Positions 9,298 through 18,661 of a DNA stretch of 64,000 bases are shown here, piece by piece. The translations under genes were made by a program, and so were the position numbers. Origin of the DNA: Dyella caseinilytica (lineage in GTDB: Bacteria > Pseudomonadota > Gammaproteobacteria > Xanthomonadales > Rhodanobacteraceae); NCBI RefSeq assembly GCF_016865235.1, contig NZ_CP064030.1, forward strand, positions 1,922,001-1,986,000, in the 5' to 3' direction. Each line of letters opens with the position of its first letter. Position 1 is the stretch's first letter. The notes below the pieces were generated by a model. The model made no database searches. It was not told the origin of the DNA and worked only from the letters and a program-made list of their open reading frames with translations.

Positions 9298-9663
9298 GGA
9301 TGCCAGCCCCTCCCGCCAGCATGATCTTTGGTGGCGGTCGTTTGCCGCCTCGCACAACTGAGTGTTGTGACGCCTGCGTAGAACTGCGCAGGGCATCCCT
9401 ACCTCTCAGCAGGAAGATCGGCAGCGGACGGCGAAACTTTAGGGTGGCGCAAAAGCGGACGTGCCCGTTCGTATACAAAGCCATCGCGAAACTGAAATGT
9501 CGCTGTACGTTATCTGTACCGGACATGTCGCTGAGGCTCAGTAAATCGCGCTGACAGGGCTTCAGTCAGCGCTGATTCGTCTGCGATCCCTACCATCGAG
9601 TTGCAGGATCCTTGCTATGTCATGCGCACGGCATGCCATTCACTCGCCAACCGGAGTTACGAC

Positions 9664-9876
9664 ATGACCAAGTTATTGCTGGCTACGACACTAGTAAGTC
9701 TTTGTCTGTCTCTTGCCGCTTGCGGCGGATCAAGAGCCATCGCCCAGAACAGCGGTACCTGCGGCAAACAGCTGACTGACCTGCAAACGGCGCTCAACTC
9801 GGGCGCGATGACCCAGTCTGAATATGACAGCGCACGCAGGGAGGCAATCAGGCGGTGTAACGGTGATGAGAACTGA
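9664..9876 (+). CDS. Small lipoprotein with SHOCT-like helix pair
   Basis: 70 residues. The signal peptide ends in the lipobox LAAC (Cys at about 19), so it should be lipidated. The mature part has two Cys (CGKQL and RRC) flanking a short helical motif LQTALNSGAMTQSEYDSARR that matches the SHOCT pattern (short helix, a turn with G, then S-EY/F-x-x-K/R). SHOCT modules are oligomerisation or membrane-association pieces; a specific role is not known. GGAG stands 8 bases before the ATG. The 366 bases upstream (9298-9663) show no supported gene. Confidence 0.65.
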   Translation: MTKLLLATTLVSLCLSLAACGGSRAIAQNSGTCGKQLTDLQTALNSGAMTQSEYDSARREAIRRCNGDEN

Positions 9877-9960
9877 TTGCACAGGTTCTGCGCTGGTACA
9901 CCGGCTGATGGGCACAGAATATGCATGCCATTTCCCGGGGATGTGAATCCGGGAAATGGT

Positions 9961-10338
9961 ATGACGTTCGCACGTATTGATCAGATAACCCGAAGCGTGA
10001 TGGCGCTTTGTCTGTGGCTGGCGGCGGTGACGCTGAATATGGGTGCTGTGCTGTGGCTGGGGTTCCAGATACTGCGCTGGCTGCACGACGGCTATTGGAC
10101 AGATCAGCCCACCGTGATGTTCTGGTTGCGGGATTTCTTCCCGGACGCGTCCGCTTACCTGAATAACCCGCATTCCTGGTATGGGGCGGCCAAGGCGGCG
10201 TTGGTGTTGTCCAGGATGCCTTCCGGCTTTGCTCTGGTGTGCATCGGGACCTTCTTCGCTGTGCTGAATGTGTCGGTTAGCGATCGGCGGCCGGAGGCGC
10301 CCATGGTCACAAAGTCACGCGCTGCGGCATCTTTTTAA
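9961..10338 (+). CDS. Small inner-membrane protein, unknown
   Basis: 125 residues with two clear hydrophobic helices (CLWLAAVTLNMGAVLWLGFQ near the start and SGFALVCIGTFFAVLNV near the end) and a soluble loop rich in aromatic residues between them. The ATG at 9961 is preceded by GGGAAATGG; the frame is open 84 bases further upstream but without a good ribosome site. No family is recognised. It faces the diguanylate cyclase gene end to end with a gap of 21 bases. Confidence 0.5.
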   Translation: MTFARIDQITRSVMALCLWLAAVTLNMGAVLWLGFQILRWLHDGYWTDQPTVMFWLRDFFPDASAYLNNPHSWYGAAKAALVLSRMPSGFALVCIGTFFAVLNVSVSDRRPEAPMVTKSRAAASF

Positions 10339-10359
10339 CGCGGTCCGTAACAGGCGGTT

Positions 10360-11379
10360 TCAGATCTCAACCCGGTTGCGTCCACTCAGCTTGGCCCGGT
10401 ACAGCGCTGTATCTGCGGCCTGCAGCATGCTGTGCGGGTCGCCGGCATGGCTGGGTACCTGGCTGGCAATGCCAATACAGACGGTGCTGGTGATATCGCC
10501 GCCTTCCACTTTGAACAGCACGGTTCTGGCAATGGCGCGGCGTATGGATTCGGCGAGTTGCTGCGCGTGTTCCGATGACGTATTTGGCAACAGCACGGCG
10601 AATTCCTCGCCGCCATAACGCGCCACCACATCACCAGCCCTGGCGGCCATCGTTCGCAGCACCAGGGCTACCATTTTCAGAGCATCGTCACCGCGCAGGT
10701 GGCCGAAGTCGTCGTTGATGTGCTTGAAGTGATCGACGTCGATCAGCAGCAGGCTCAGCGCGGTCTTTTCGCGAGCGGCACGTCGCCATTCCGTTTCGAA
10801 GATTTCATCGAAGCGGCGGCGATTGAGCGTGCCGGTCAAGCTGTCCGTGGAGGCTAATATCTGAAGTTGGTGATTCAGAACCTCCATTTCCGCTTTGGCA
10901 ATACCGAGCTGCACGTTCATGTGAATCAATTGCAGATGTTGCTCGATGACATCGCGGAACTGCATCAGCAGGTTTTCATGCAGATCGGAATAGGCGTTTG
11001 TCTTGTTGTCCAGCACACAGATCGTGCCGAAAGGGGTTCTATCTGGCCAGCGAATCGGAAAGCCCAGATAGGAAATCATGTTGAGCTTGATATCCGGGTT
11101 GTTCTTCCAGTCGTCGTCCTCCAGCGCATTGGGGACAAGCAAGTGGTGATCGCTGCGGATGACCGTTTCGCAATAAAGCCCGGACTGATGCAGGCGCTCG
11201 CGGTCGCCAACACGATAAGGATTGCCAGCGGTTTTACTGGAAACAAACACCTGGATATCGTTGTCGACCACACGCATGATCAAGCTCGCCGGCGCGGCGA
11301 TTAACTTGGCCATGGTGTCAACGATGTTCTGCCATTTCTCCAGTACGTCGTCGGGTACGTCAATGCGCATACGCCCCAC
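10360..11379 (-). CDS. GAF-GGDEF diguanylate cyclase
   Basis: 339 residues. The N-terminal GAF domain (about 10-155) is of the type with YLGFPIRWPDRTPFGTICVLD. The GGDEF domain follows (about 175-335). The active-site loop reads RYGGEEF, and the RxxD inhibitory site is present as RAGD five residues before it, so it should make c-di-GMP from two GTP and be product-inhibited. It has no membrane segment, so it is probably a cytoplasmic sensor. Its start overlaps the end of a small membrane-protein gene by 20 bases, so the two are likely co-translated. Confidence 0.92.
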   Translation of the reverse strand: MGRMRIDVPDDVLEKWQNIVDTMAKLIAAPASLIMRVVDNDIQVFVSSKTAGNPYRVGDRERLHQSGLYCETVIRSDHHLLVPNALEDDDWKNNPDIKLNMISYLGFPIRWPDRTPFGTICVLDNKTNAYSDLHENLLMQFRDVIEQHLQLIHMNVQLGIAKAEMEVLNHQLQILASTDSLTGTLNRRRFDEIFETEWRRAAREKTALSLLLIDVDHFKHINDDFGHLRGDDALKMVALVLRTMAARAGDVVARYGGEEFAVLLPNTSSEHAQQLAESIRRAIARTVLFKVEGGDITSTVCIGIASQVPSHAGDPHSMLQAADTALYRAKLSGRNRVEI

Positions 11380-11569
11380 CGACCAGGATCAGGCCAAGAC
11401 AGGCCAGCACAAACAGGATGGTTGCCGCGGCCAGCAGCACGGGCTCGACGATGGCCGGATTGGCAAGTCTCGTCAGCAGCGCATGCCATACATGGTGGTG
11501 CAGGGCGCGCAGTTCGGAAGCGAGTTGGATGGCGCCATGGTCACTAAAGAAATGAGTGGTCTGCCACAT
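11360..11569 (-). CDS. Small membrane protein coupled to the GGDEF gene
   Basis: 69 residues with one strong C-terminal hydrophobic helix (VLLAAATILFVLACLGLILVGG). A run of five G stands about 9 bases before the ATG. The last 20 bases overlap the start of the GAF-GGDEF gene in another frame, a layout typical of translational coupling. No family is recognised. A membrane partner or anchor for the cyclase is a guess from position only. Upstream, 11570-11839 (270 bp) holds no gene and should contain the divergent promoters for this pair and the fucosidase. Confidence 0.5.
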   Translation of the reverse strand: MWQTTHFFSDHGAIQLASELRALHHHVWHALLTRLANPAIVEPVLLAAATILFVLACLGLILVGGAYAH

Positions 11570-11839
11570 CGGAATGACCCCCTAAGCAGTCGTCGCTGAA
11601 TTCCATTCCGGCGAGGGATGTACGTAGTGTCCAAGCGATGGGCCTCGGTCTGTATCAGAAAACTCCGAAAATAGCCGGGCGCCGCCGGAAAGGGCGCAGA
11701 TCCAGGCGTTCGCCGTGAGCGTTGCGCGCCGACCGGCAACGCGCTTGGCGAGATATGGCATCCGCTTTTGTCCCCGTTTACGGTCTTAACGGGTAAAGTC
11801 GGGGTTCCATCATCTTGAATGACGAAGGAAGCGTGGCGC

Positions 11840-13669
11840 ATGGGGAAGAGTGTTGCAGGCAAGCAGGCCGCCTTATGGCTGCTGATCGGTATGGCGGGTT
11901 GTTCACAAAATCTTTGGGCAGACGCGTCGCCGGCTCAGCCGGTCACCTCGATGGCGGTGACGAGTCGTCAGCTCGATGAACCCCAGCCGCAGCCAGGACC
12001 GGGCCCCAGCACGGAAACCATCAAAGCCTGGCAGGACCGCAAGTTCGGTATGTTCATCCACTTCGGCCTGTATTCGCTGGCTGGCGGGATGTGGAACGGG
12101 CAGCGCGTGAACAACGGTTACAGCGAGCAGATTATGGCCAACGGCCCGATTCCGATGAAGGAATACGAAGCGTTGGCATCGCATTTCGATCCGGTGCACT
12201 TTGATCCGGATGCGATCGTGGCCTTGGCCAAGGCGGCGGGCATGAAGTTCATCGTGATTACCGCCAAGCATCACGATGGATTCAATCTTTTCCACACCGC
12301 GCAGACGCCTTACAACACGGTGGATGACACGCCTTATCACCAGGACATCGTCAAGCAGCTTGCCGATGCTTGCGCGCGCGGTGGCCTGAAGTTTGGCGTC
12401 TACTACTCCACCATCGACTGGCATCATCCGGGTGGCAATACGTATATCGACGGCAACAGCAATCCGATCACGCCGGGGCAGGAGGCTTTCAACGTAGCTC
12501 AGCTTAAGGAGCTGATGAGCCATTACGGACCCATCTCCGAAATCTGGTTCGACATGGGCAAGCCCACGCCTGCGCAAAGCCGGCATTTTGCCGAAACGGT
12601 GCATGGACTGCAGCCGCAAACCATGATCTCCGGGCGCGTGTGGAACTACGAAGGGAATTTTGCCGTGATGGGCGATAACGCCGAGCCCAACGTGGCCATG
12701 GAAATGCCGTGGCAAGCGCCCGCATCCATGTTCCCGGAAACGTGGGGCTATCGCTCATGGCAAGTGCGCACCGATTTGCCGGGCAAGATTCGCGAGAACA
12801 TCACGCGACTGGTCAGGGTGGTCAGCCAGGGCGGTAATTACATTCTCAACATCGGGCCGGAAGGCGATGGCTCGGTGGTGCCTTACGAAGCGCAAGTGCT
12901 GCAGGGCATCGGCGAGTGGCTGAAGCACAACGGAGAAGCCATTTATGGCACCCGCAAGCAACCCTTTGCTGCGCTGGATTTTGGTTATGCGACGGTGGGG
13001 CCGCACGCGGTCTATCTGTTTATCGCAAAGATGCCGGCGGATCACCAGCTTCATCTGCCCGGTGCCGCGGATACGGCATTTGGCCGTGCGTACCGGCTGG
13101 GATCGTCTGAATCATCGGTCGCGATTCAGCGTCATGGCGATGATGTCTCCATTGCGCTGGATCAGCTCGCAGGCTGGCCCAAGTCCGATTCGGATGGTGG
13201 CAACATCGACACATTCATGCCGGTCATCGTGTTGCCCTTCGATGGCGCACTGCGTGTTCGCCCTGAGGCCATGGCCGCTGCGAAGGATGGCAGCTTCCAT
13301 CTGCAGCCGGCACAAGCAGAGCACTATCTCAATTACAACGGCGAGGGTTATGAGGCCCCTTCCACGCTTTATAAGCTGAGCTGGCAGCTTGATGCGAATG
13401 CAGCGAACTATTCGCTCACGCTGCACTACACACCACCGCAACAGCGCTCGACACTGGATCTCTGGGTCGACGGGCAACGTTATGCTTTGAATCTGGACAG
13501 CGCCACATCGGGGCAAACGAGTACCGCCAGCAAGACCGTCCGCATTCGTCGTGATCGCTCAACCCATCCTTATGCGATGCAAGTGGAGCTGACACCCGCC
13601 GCGCCTTTTGTGCAGGGCACCCCGTTGCCGGTAACGATACAGAATCTGGAATTGCTACCGCAGCCATGA
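11840..13669 (+). CDS. Alpha-L-fucosidase, GH29
   Basis: About 609 residues. The signal sequence ends in a possible lipobox (GMAGC). The GH29 catalytic barrel follows: KFGMFIHFGLYSLAGG, then AKYFVIT-type AAGMKFIVITAKHHDGF, YYSTIDWHHPG, and EIWFDMGKP, where the Asp (about residue 237) is the expected nucleophile. NYILNIGPEGDG is also conserved. The family removes terminal alpha-L-fucose by a retaining mechanism. The last 200 residues are a beta-rich carbohydrate-binding-like region (LDLWVDGQRYALNL). GAAGGAAG upstream supports the start at 11840 over 11819. It should act in the periplasm or at the outer membrane on host or plant glycans. Confidence 0.92.
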   Translation: MGKSVAGKQAALWLLIGMAGCSQNLWADASPAQPVTSMAVTSRQLDEPQPQPGPGPSTETIKAWQDRKFGMFIHFGLYSLAGGMWNGQRVNNGYSEQIMANGPIPMKEYEALASHFDPVHFDPDAIVALAKAAGMKFIVITAKHHDGFNLFHTAQTPYNTVDDTPYHQDIVKQLADACARGGLKFGVYYSTIDWHHPGGNTYIDGNSNPITPGQEAFNVAQLKELMSHYGPISEIWFDMGKPTPAQSRHFAETVHGLQPQTMISGRVWNYEGNFAVMGDNAEPNVAMEMPWQAPASMFPETWGYRSWQVRTDLPGKIRENITRLVRVVSQGGNYILNIGPEGDGSVVPYEAQVLQGIGEWLKHNGEAIYGTRKQPFAALDFGYATVGPHAVYLFIAKMPADHQLHLPGAADTAFGRAYRLGSSESSVAIQRHGDDVSIALDQLAGWPKSDSDGGNIDTFMPVIVLPFDGALRVRPEAMAAAKDGSFHLQPAQAEHYLNYNGEGYEAPSTLYKLSWQLDANAANYSLTLHYTPPQQRSTLDLWVDGQRYALNLDSATSGQTSTASKTVRIRRDRSTHPYAMQVELTPAAPFVQGTPLPVTIQNLELLPQP

Positions 13670-13791
13670 AGTAAGTCACTTGTCACCCATCCACAGGCTG
13701 CGCATCATGTTAAGCCTGTGATGGTCCCGGACGTCTTGTTTGAAACATGCTTGCCGGGGACAGGTGCTTTTTTGATGCGGAGCATTGATGT

Positions 13792-14229
13792 ATGAGCGCG
13801 AATCAGCAAGACGACGTGTTGAAACTTCAAGGTGGTTGCTATTGCGGCGCGGTACGCTATATCGCCGAAGGGAAGGCGGTGATGAAAGGGCAGTGCCATT
13901 GCCGCGAATGCCAATACATCAGCGGTGGTGCGCCGCAGATGTTTTTGCTTATGCCGCGTGAGGGCTTCCGCTATACGCAAGGCTCGCCAAGGTCGTTCAC
14001 GCGCAGTGACCTTGAGCATCCGGTGACACGGGAGTTCTGTGGCGAATGCGGCACTCACCTGGTCACGCTGCGCAAAGACCTGCCCACCTTGGTGGTGTTG
14101 AAGGCTGGACCGCTCGATGATCCAGCCCTATACGGCCATCCGCAGATGGCGATTTTCACCGTCGACAAGCAGCCTTTCCACCATGTGCCGGATGGACTGC
14201 CATCCTTCGAGCGTATGCCGGTGCGGTGA
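13792..14229 (+). CDS. GFA-family zinc protein
   Basis: 145 residues. All GFA/CENP-V zinc motifs are present: GGCYCGAVRY, CHCRECQ and FCGECGTHL. Proteins of this fold were named after a formaldehyde-activating activity with glutathione, but for most members the reaction is not known. No other formaldehyde or glutathione gene is nearby. It is a lone gene preceded by a GC-rich hairpin region after the fucosidase and convergent with the tautomerase gene. Confidence 0.9.
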   Translation: MSANQQDDVLKLQGGCYCGAVRYIAEGKAVMKGQCHCRECQYISGGAPQMFLLMPREGFRYTQGSPRSFTRSDLEHPVTREFCGECGTHLVTLRKDLPTLVVLKAGPLDDPALYGHPQMAIFTVDKQPFHHVPDGLPSFERMPVR

Positions 14230-14250
14230 GCGGCAAGTATCAGTGCCGGA

Positions 14251-14508
14251 TTATTCGGGCGCTGTCGGTGCTCCGTGGGACTTTTTTGCCAGTTGCTTTC
14301 GGAATTCGGGGACTGGCAAGCCACCCCATCCGAAATTTTCCAGTTCTACTTCTTCAATGACGACAAAGGTCGCGTCGAGCGGCTTGTTCAGAACGTCGAG
14401 CAGCAACTGGCTGGCGCCCTTGATCAATGCTGCCTTTTCTTCAGCCGTGGCGGCATTGCGGCCTGGGCCGGACCCTTCGCGGGTGATGGTGATGTGGACG
14501 ATAGGCAT
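14251..14508 (-). CDS. 4-oxalocrotonate tautomerase-like protein
   Basis: 85 residues starting MPIVHITITREG; after removal of Met the N-terminal Pro is the catalytic base of this superfamily, and an Arg (GRNAAT) follows in the expected region. The helix AEEKAALIKGASQLLLDVL and the strand TFVVIEEVELENFGWGG fit the fold. The sequence resembles the tautomerase enzymes often found beside SDR and LysR genes. It sits 37 bases downstream of an SDR gene in the same direction, so both are probably co-transcribed. The substrate is unknown. Confidence 0.88.
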   Translation of the reverse strand: MPIVHITITREGSGPGRNAATAEEKAALIKGASQLLLDVLNKPLDATFVVIEEVELENFGWGGLPVPEFRKQLAKKSHGAPTAPE

Positions 14509-14545
14509 GATGGTTTACCTCGTGGCTATAGCTATCGGGTAGGGA

Positions 14546-15256
14546 TCAGTGACCGGCGCTCTGGCCACCATCGACATGCAGGATTTCGCCCGTGACGAAG
14601 CCGGCCGATTCCAGATAAAGAATCGCTTCGACGACGTCGCTGATCTCGCCCATGCGGCCGACCGGATGCAATGAAGCGAGCGCAGCATGTGTTTCTGGCG
14701 AGTGCATGGGCGTCTTGATGACGCCAGGAGCGACCGCATTGACGCGAACGCCACGCTTGGCGTACTCGATCGCCAATGACTTGGTCGCTGCGTTGAGTCC
14801 ACCCTTGGTCAACGATGCCAGCACGGAGGGCACGCCTTCGATCGCGTAGTCAGCCAGGGTGGTGGTGATGTTCACGATGTGGCCGCTGCCTTGCTTCACC
14901 ATCTCCGTCGTGGCCAATTGCGTGATATGGAAAAAGCCATTGAGGTTGATGGCCAGAGTGTTGGCGTAATCTTCTGCCGTGTAGTCCGTGAAAGGTTTGG
15001 CGACAAAGACGCCGGCGTTGTTGACCAGTGTATCGATGCGGCCGAAGTGCGACATGGCTTCGCGCACAATGCGCTCGGCAACCGAGCGGTCGGTAATATC
15101 GCCAGGTATCGCCAGCACATCCGGATCGCTGAATGGTTTGATCGAACGGGAATTGGCGATAACGCGATAATCGCGATCGCGAAATGCCTTGACCAGCCCT
15201 GCGCCGATGCCTTGCGATGCGCCGGTAACAATAGCGACTTTGCGTTGCGTGTTCAT
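14546..15256 (-). CDS. SDR oxidoreductase lacking the catalytic Tyr
   Basis: 236 residues. The Rossmann start TGASQGIGAGLV and NNAGVF motifs are normal, so NAD(P) should bind. In the active-site stretch (NITTTLADYAIEGVPSVLAS then LTKGG) the Lys is present but the position four residues before it, normally the Tyr of YxxxK, is Ala. This subgroup with SVLASLTKGGLNA is widespread, so the change is a subfamily trait rather than a sequencing error, but its chemistry is unclear. TAGGAG precedes the ATG. It is followed by the tautomerase gene and preceded by a same-strand LysR gene. Confidence 0.88.
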   Translation of the reverse strand: MNTQRKVAIVTGASQGIGAGLVKAFRDRDYRVIANSRSIKPFSDPDVLAIPGDITDRSVAERIVREAMSHFGRIDTLVNNAGVFVAKPFTDYTAEDYANTLAINLNGFFHITQLATTEMVKQGSGHIVNITTTLADYAIEGVPSVLASLTKGGLNAATKSLAIEYAKRGVRVNAVAPGVIKTPMHSPETHAALASLHPVGRMGEISDVVEAILYLESAGFVTGEILHVDGGQSAGH

Positions 15257-15353
15257 AGTGTGTGACTCCTAGAAAAGATTTAGCGATGCCGATCGGGCCC
15301 GGTGGCGCCGACGTGTCTAATCTAGGAGCGAGGACGGGATTAGCGAATCCCTG

Positions 15354-16325
15354 CTATTCGGCAAACACTCTTCCGCGCCGCGGTGGAATCGGCGCATCAG
15401 GCTTGGTTTCAGCATCCTTGATCAGGCACGCAAATCGCGCACGCAGGCGCGGCAATGCGAAATCGACAAAGGCGCGCACCTTCGGTACGGACAGACGCCC
15501 ATACGGTGAAACGAGATGGACTGGAAATGGGGGCAGTTCTGCATCGGCAAGAACAATGCGCAGCTGATCCTGTTTGATTTCGGAGGCCACGTGATAGGAC
15601 AGCAGGCGCGTAACGCCGTGTCCTTCCACCGCCGATCCGACGGCTGCACGTACGTTATTGACCACCAGCCGCGGCGTGAAAGAAACGGCACGAGGCACCG
15701 AGGACCCTTCAAGCGGCGGAAAACTCCAGGAATCCTGACCCATGTGCTGCATGGCGATGATCGAATGCTTGGCCAGATCGGCAGGCTCCACGATACGTGG
15801 ATGCGTCGCCAGATAGCGCGGTGACGCGACGATAACCCTGCGCACTTCGGCAATGCGTTGAGCGACCAATGTCGAGTCAGCCAGATGCGTGATACGCAAG
15901 GCCAGGTCCATGCCTTCGTCGATCAGGTTAACCGGGCGCTCGAGCAGATACATGCGCACGCTGACGGTGGGGTATTCATCCATGAAGGCGTCCACGATGG
16001 GGCGCAACAATTCCACGCCCGCGAAGACGGTCGCTGTGATAGTGAGCGTGCCGCGTGGCACGGACCGTTCGCCCGCCGCGTTGCGGTCGGCCTCCTCAAG
16101 GTCCATCAGTAGCTTTCGGCACGCGGTTGCATAACGTTCGCCGGCTTCGCTAAGTTTTATCGAACGCGTTGTCCGGTGTAGCAAAGGCACACCGACATGC
16201 GCTTCCAGAAAGGCAATGGCGCGGCTTACTGCGGCGGCCGAACGTCCGGTTTTGCGACTCGCTCCCGCAAGACTGCCCTCATCAAGGGCAGCCACAAAGA
16301 CTTTCATGGCATCGATGCGGTCCAT
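15354..16325 (-). CDS. LysR-family transcriptional regulator
   Basis: 323 residues from MDRIDAMKVFVAAL. The winged HTH (residues 1-60, with SLAGASRKTGRSAAAVSRAI) and the periplasmic-binding-like effector domain are complete. A GAGG motif lies 8 bases before the ATG at 16325; the frame upstream to 16475 has no such site. It lies 97 bases upstream of the SDR-tautomerase pair on the same strand, so it may regulate them, though LysR genes are more often divergent from their targets. The last 20 residues are Pro/Arg-rich and unusual. Confidence 0.9.
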   Translation of the reverse strand: MDRIDAMKVFVAALDEGSLAGASRKTGRSAAAVSRAIAFLEAHVGVPLLHRTTRSIKLSEAGERYATACRKLLMDLEEADRNAAGERSVPRGTLTITATVFAGVELLRPIVDAFMDEYPTVSVRMYLLERPVNLIDEGMDLALRITHLADSTLVAQRIAEVRRVIVASPRYLATHPRIVEPADLAKHSIIAMQHMGQDSWSFPPLEGSSVPRAVSFTPRLVVNNVRAAVGSAVEGHGVTRLLSYHVASEIKQDQLRIVLADAELPPFPVHLVSPYGRLSVPKVRAFVDFALPRLRARFACLIKDAETKPDAPIPPRRGRVFAE

Positions 16326-16509
16326 AGGAGCCTCGCGTGCGTGCAGCGTCATTGCCTGCAGCAGTGTGCTACAGGTGCGGGGGACCTTGAAAGGTGTGAA
16401 TCGTCTCGCGGGACCGTGTGGCGCGTGAGGCCGAAACAGCACAACGCCTGCACTGCACACGCGGGCACACAGCACGCCGATGCAAAGTAGGAAAGGGGCG
16501 GGTATCAGC

Positions 16510-17583
16510 TCAGCGCGTGGCCTGGTCCAGTTCGGCCTTGAGTGTTTGCATCAATGCTTGCGTGGTCATGCTACGGGCCAGCGGAGCCCCCTGACCAGCC
16601 CACTGCGCCCCGTATCCACTTTGGCCGGCGGCCTTGCCTGCCGCGTTGAGTGATTTGCCAGCGTCGTAGGTTATCGGGTAGTCGGGCACGTCCGCGTCGG
16701 GCACGGTAGCGCCCCAGCGCGTGAATGCGTTGGCGAGACAGCGGGCCGGGCGTCCAGAAATCACGCGCGTCATCACGGTGTGATGCGCGGCGTCGCTGAA
16801 AAGGGTTTGGCGGAAACCAGCATCTGCCAGTGATTCATCGGTGGCTATGAAGGCCGTACCCAATTGCGCGGCGCTCGCGCCCAACGCCAATACTGCGGCA
16901 ATGCCTTTGCCATCCATGATGCCGCCTGCAGCAATCACAGGGACCTTGACTGTTTTTGCCAGCACGCGTGTAAGGGCAAACGTGCCAAGACGGCTGTCTT
17001 CGGCGTCCGGATTAAACATGCCGCGGTGGCCGCCTGCTTCGTAACCTTGAGCGACCACAGCGTCGATACCCGCGGCTTCGATCGCCAGCGCTTCTTCCAC
17101 GTTTGTCGCGGCGGCCATCAATGTGATGCCAGCCTTGTGCAAGGCTTCGATCTGGTCTTGGTGTGGCAGCCCGAAGTGAAAGCTTACAACGCTTGGTTTT
17201 TCCTCCAGCAGCATCGTCAACATGTCGTAATCGACAAGAAAGGACGTGTAAATCTCGCGCAAGGCTTGCGGAGGCTTGGCACCGGTTCGTGCAAATTCCG
17301 CGCTCAATCGCTGCAGCCACGCCTGTTCTTTATGCGGATCGGCCTGCGCCGGGCGATGGGTGAACACATTGATATTGAGTGGCCCGCTGCTCAGCGCCCG
17401 GAATTGATGGATGGCATCCCTGGCCTGCGTTGCTGTCATGGCGCCTACACCCATCGAACCAAGGCCGCCTTGGTTGCTCACCGCCGCGGCCATCGCGGGC
17501 GACGATACACCTGCCATCGGTGCCTGAATGATGGGGACCTGGATTCCAAGCAGATCGAGTGCGGACGAGTGATGAGTCGGCAT
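16510..17583 (-). CDS. Nitronate monooxygenase (2-nitropropane dioxygenase type)
   Basis: 357 residues. Conserved class I-like features are seen: IQAPMAGVSSPAMAAAVSNQGGLGS at the start (FMN barrel), SFHFGLPHQDQIEALHKAG, QGYEAGGHRGMF (the catalytic His is in AGGHRG) and PVIAAGGIMDGKGIAAVLALGA for the phosphate site. The family oxidises alkyl nitronates with FMN and detoxifies propionate-3-nitronate. It is a single gene. The start at 17583 is chosen over 17646 because of the AGGAA upstream and because MPTHHSSALDLLGIQVPI matches the usual N-terminus. Confidence 0.9.
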   Translation of the reverse strand: MPTHHSSALDLLGIQVPIIQAPMAGVSSPAMAAAVSNQGGLGSMGVGAMTATQARDAIHQFRALSSGPLNINVFTHRPAQADPHKEQAWLQRLSAEFARTGAKPPQALREIYTSFLVDYDMLTMLLEEKPSVVSFHFGLPHQDQIEALHKAGITLMAAATNVEEALAIEAAGIDAVVAQGYEAGGHRGMFNPDAEDSRLGTFALTRVLAKTVKVPVIAAGGIMDGKGIAAVLALGASAAQLGTAFIATDESLADAGFRQTLFSDAAHHTVMTRVISGRPARCLANAFTRWGATVPDADVPDYPITYDAGKSLNAAGKAAGQSGYGAQWAGQGAPLARSMTTQALMQTLKAELDQATR

Positions 17584-17739
17584 GACCAGTGATTCCTGTG
17601 TCGGTGGGAAGCGTAACGAACCACCGTTAGCTGGGGATGCATACAACTGTAATGCCGAAGCCGTCCCCGGCGAAGCTATGCCATGCGGTCATCAGTCTTT
17701 CACGGCATGCAAGAATCCTTCATGACACGCGCGCTAGCG

Positions 17740-17994
17740 TTATTCCGCTGTGTTATTGGCAAGAAGAGCCACAGCGCTGTCGACGCGCTGGGCGAGATGA
17801 TCAAAGCAATGGGCGAGCGTGTTGCGGCAGATCAGTACTTCCGGATTGCGCGCCGCCTGTCGTGCGGCAACGGCGGCGAACAGGCGCAACTCGTCGCGGA
17901 CGCTGCAGAGGCCTGCATACGCCTCCTCGGTGACTACGTGGCGACCTGATCGAGATGTGTGAAGGGAGGCAGTGGGCTTGTTGGTCATGATCAT
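17740..17994 (-). CDS. XAC0095-like small protein
   Basis: 84 residues. The pattern HVVTEEAYAGLCSVRDELRLFAAVAA resembles the XAC0095 family of short helical proteins that is nearly confined to Xanthomonadales. A conserved Y/L..L..(R)D.L.L core is visible. The function is unknown. A second in-frame Met two codons in (17988) is an equal start. The gene is divergent from an XRE-type regulator across a 188-bp AT-richer gap that must hold both promoters. Confidence 0.65.
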   Translation of the reverse strand: MIMTNKPTASLHTSRSGRHVVTEEAYAGLCSVRDELRLFAAVAARQAARNPEVLICRNTLAHCFDHLAQRVDSAVALLANNTAE

Positions 17995-18182
17995 ATCACT
18001 TTGAAATAGAAGGGATATTTCATTGGTTGCCGGATCCTGCCTGCCGGTGGTCGGCTTGGCGAACCTGCATGTCGGTCATACCAGTCTAGTTCTTTTTGTA
18101 ATCGTAATACAGGTAAAAAACTGACTTTCGCGTAACCGTAAGGCGAGTAATAACGTCGTCGCCGACCTGAAGAAGGACGGTT

Positions 18183-18536
18183 ATGAAGCGAAAGGGCATT
18201 CATTCAGCGGAACATCGCGAGCTGGTGACCCTGCTTTTCGATTTGCGCCGCGAGGCTGATCTCACTCAGGCGGAAGCCGCCAAGGCCTTGGGCCGGCCGC
18301 AGACTTATGTGTCGGCGGTGGAAGTGGGACGACGCGGTGTGGATCTGGTGCAGATCCGCGAGTTCTGCGCCATCTATGACGTGAGCTTCCCTGAGTTTGC
18401 CGAGCATTACGAAGAGCGTTTGAAAGCAGTCACCAGTGAGGCGCGTCCGCCGCGGCTCTCCACGCGCAAGCGCGCTGCGGCAAAGAAGACGGCATCCAGG
18501 GCCAAAGCGGTCAAAGACAAAACGAAGCCGAAGTAA
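18183..18536 (+). CDS. XRE-family HTH protein with basic tail
   Basis: 117 residues. A Cro/C1-type helix-turn-helix occupies about residues 14-72 (LRREADLTQAEAAKALGRPQ then TYVSAVEVGRRGVDLVQIRE). The final 35 residues are Lys/Ala-rich (KRAAAKKTASRAKAVKD), like histone-H1-type tails that bind DNA nonspecifically. AAGGA stands 8 bases before the ATG. It is divergent from the XAC0095-like gene, which is its likeliest target besides itself. It does not look like a phage repressor because no peptidase domain is attached. Confidence 0.85.
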   Translation: MKRKGIHSAEHRELVTLLFDLRREADLTQAEAAKALGRPQTYVSAVEVGRRGVDLVQIREFCAIYDVSFPEFAEHYEERLKAVTSEARPPRLSTRKRAAAKKTASRAKAVKDKTKPK

Positions 18537-18661
18537 TCGTTGATGACTATCAGCACTCGTATCGAGCCGGATCGGTGCTAGCGTTATCCGATCTGTGAGC
18601 ACGGGCGTCCCATAGGCACAGCCGTTCTGTATGTTGCTTTGTCATTGCTGACGAGGGTGAT

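Noticed and set aside
9245..9526. 93-codon minus-strand frame upstream of the HD-GYP gene
   Set aside because: Overlaps the HD-GYP start and has no ribosome site or recognisable protein pattern.
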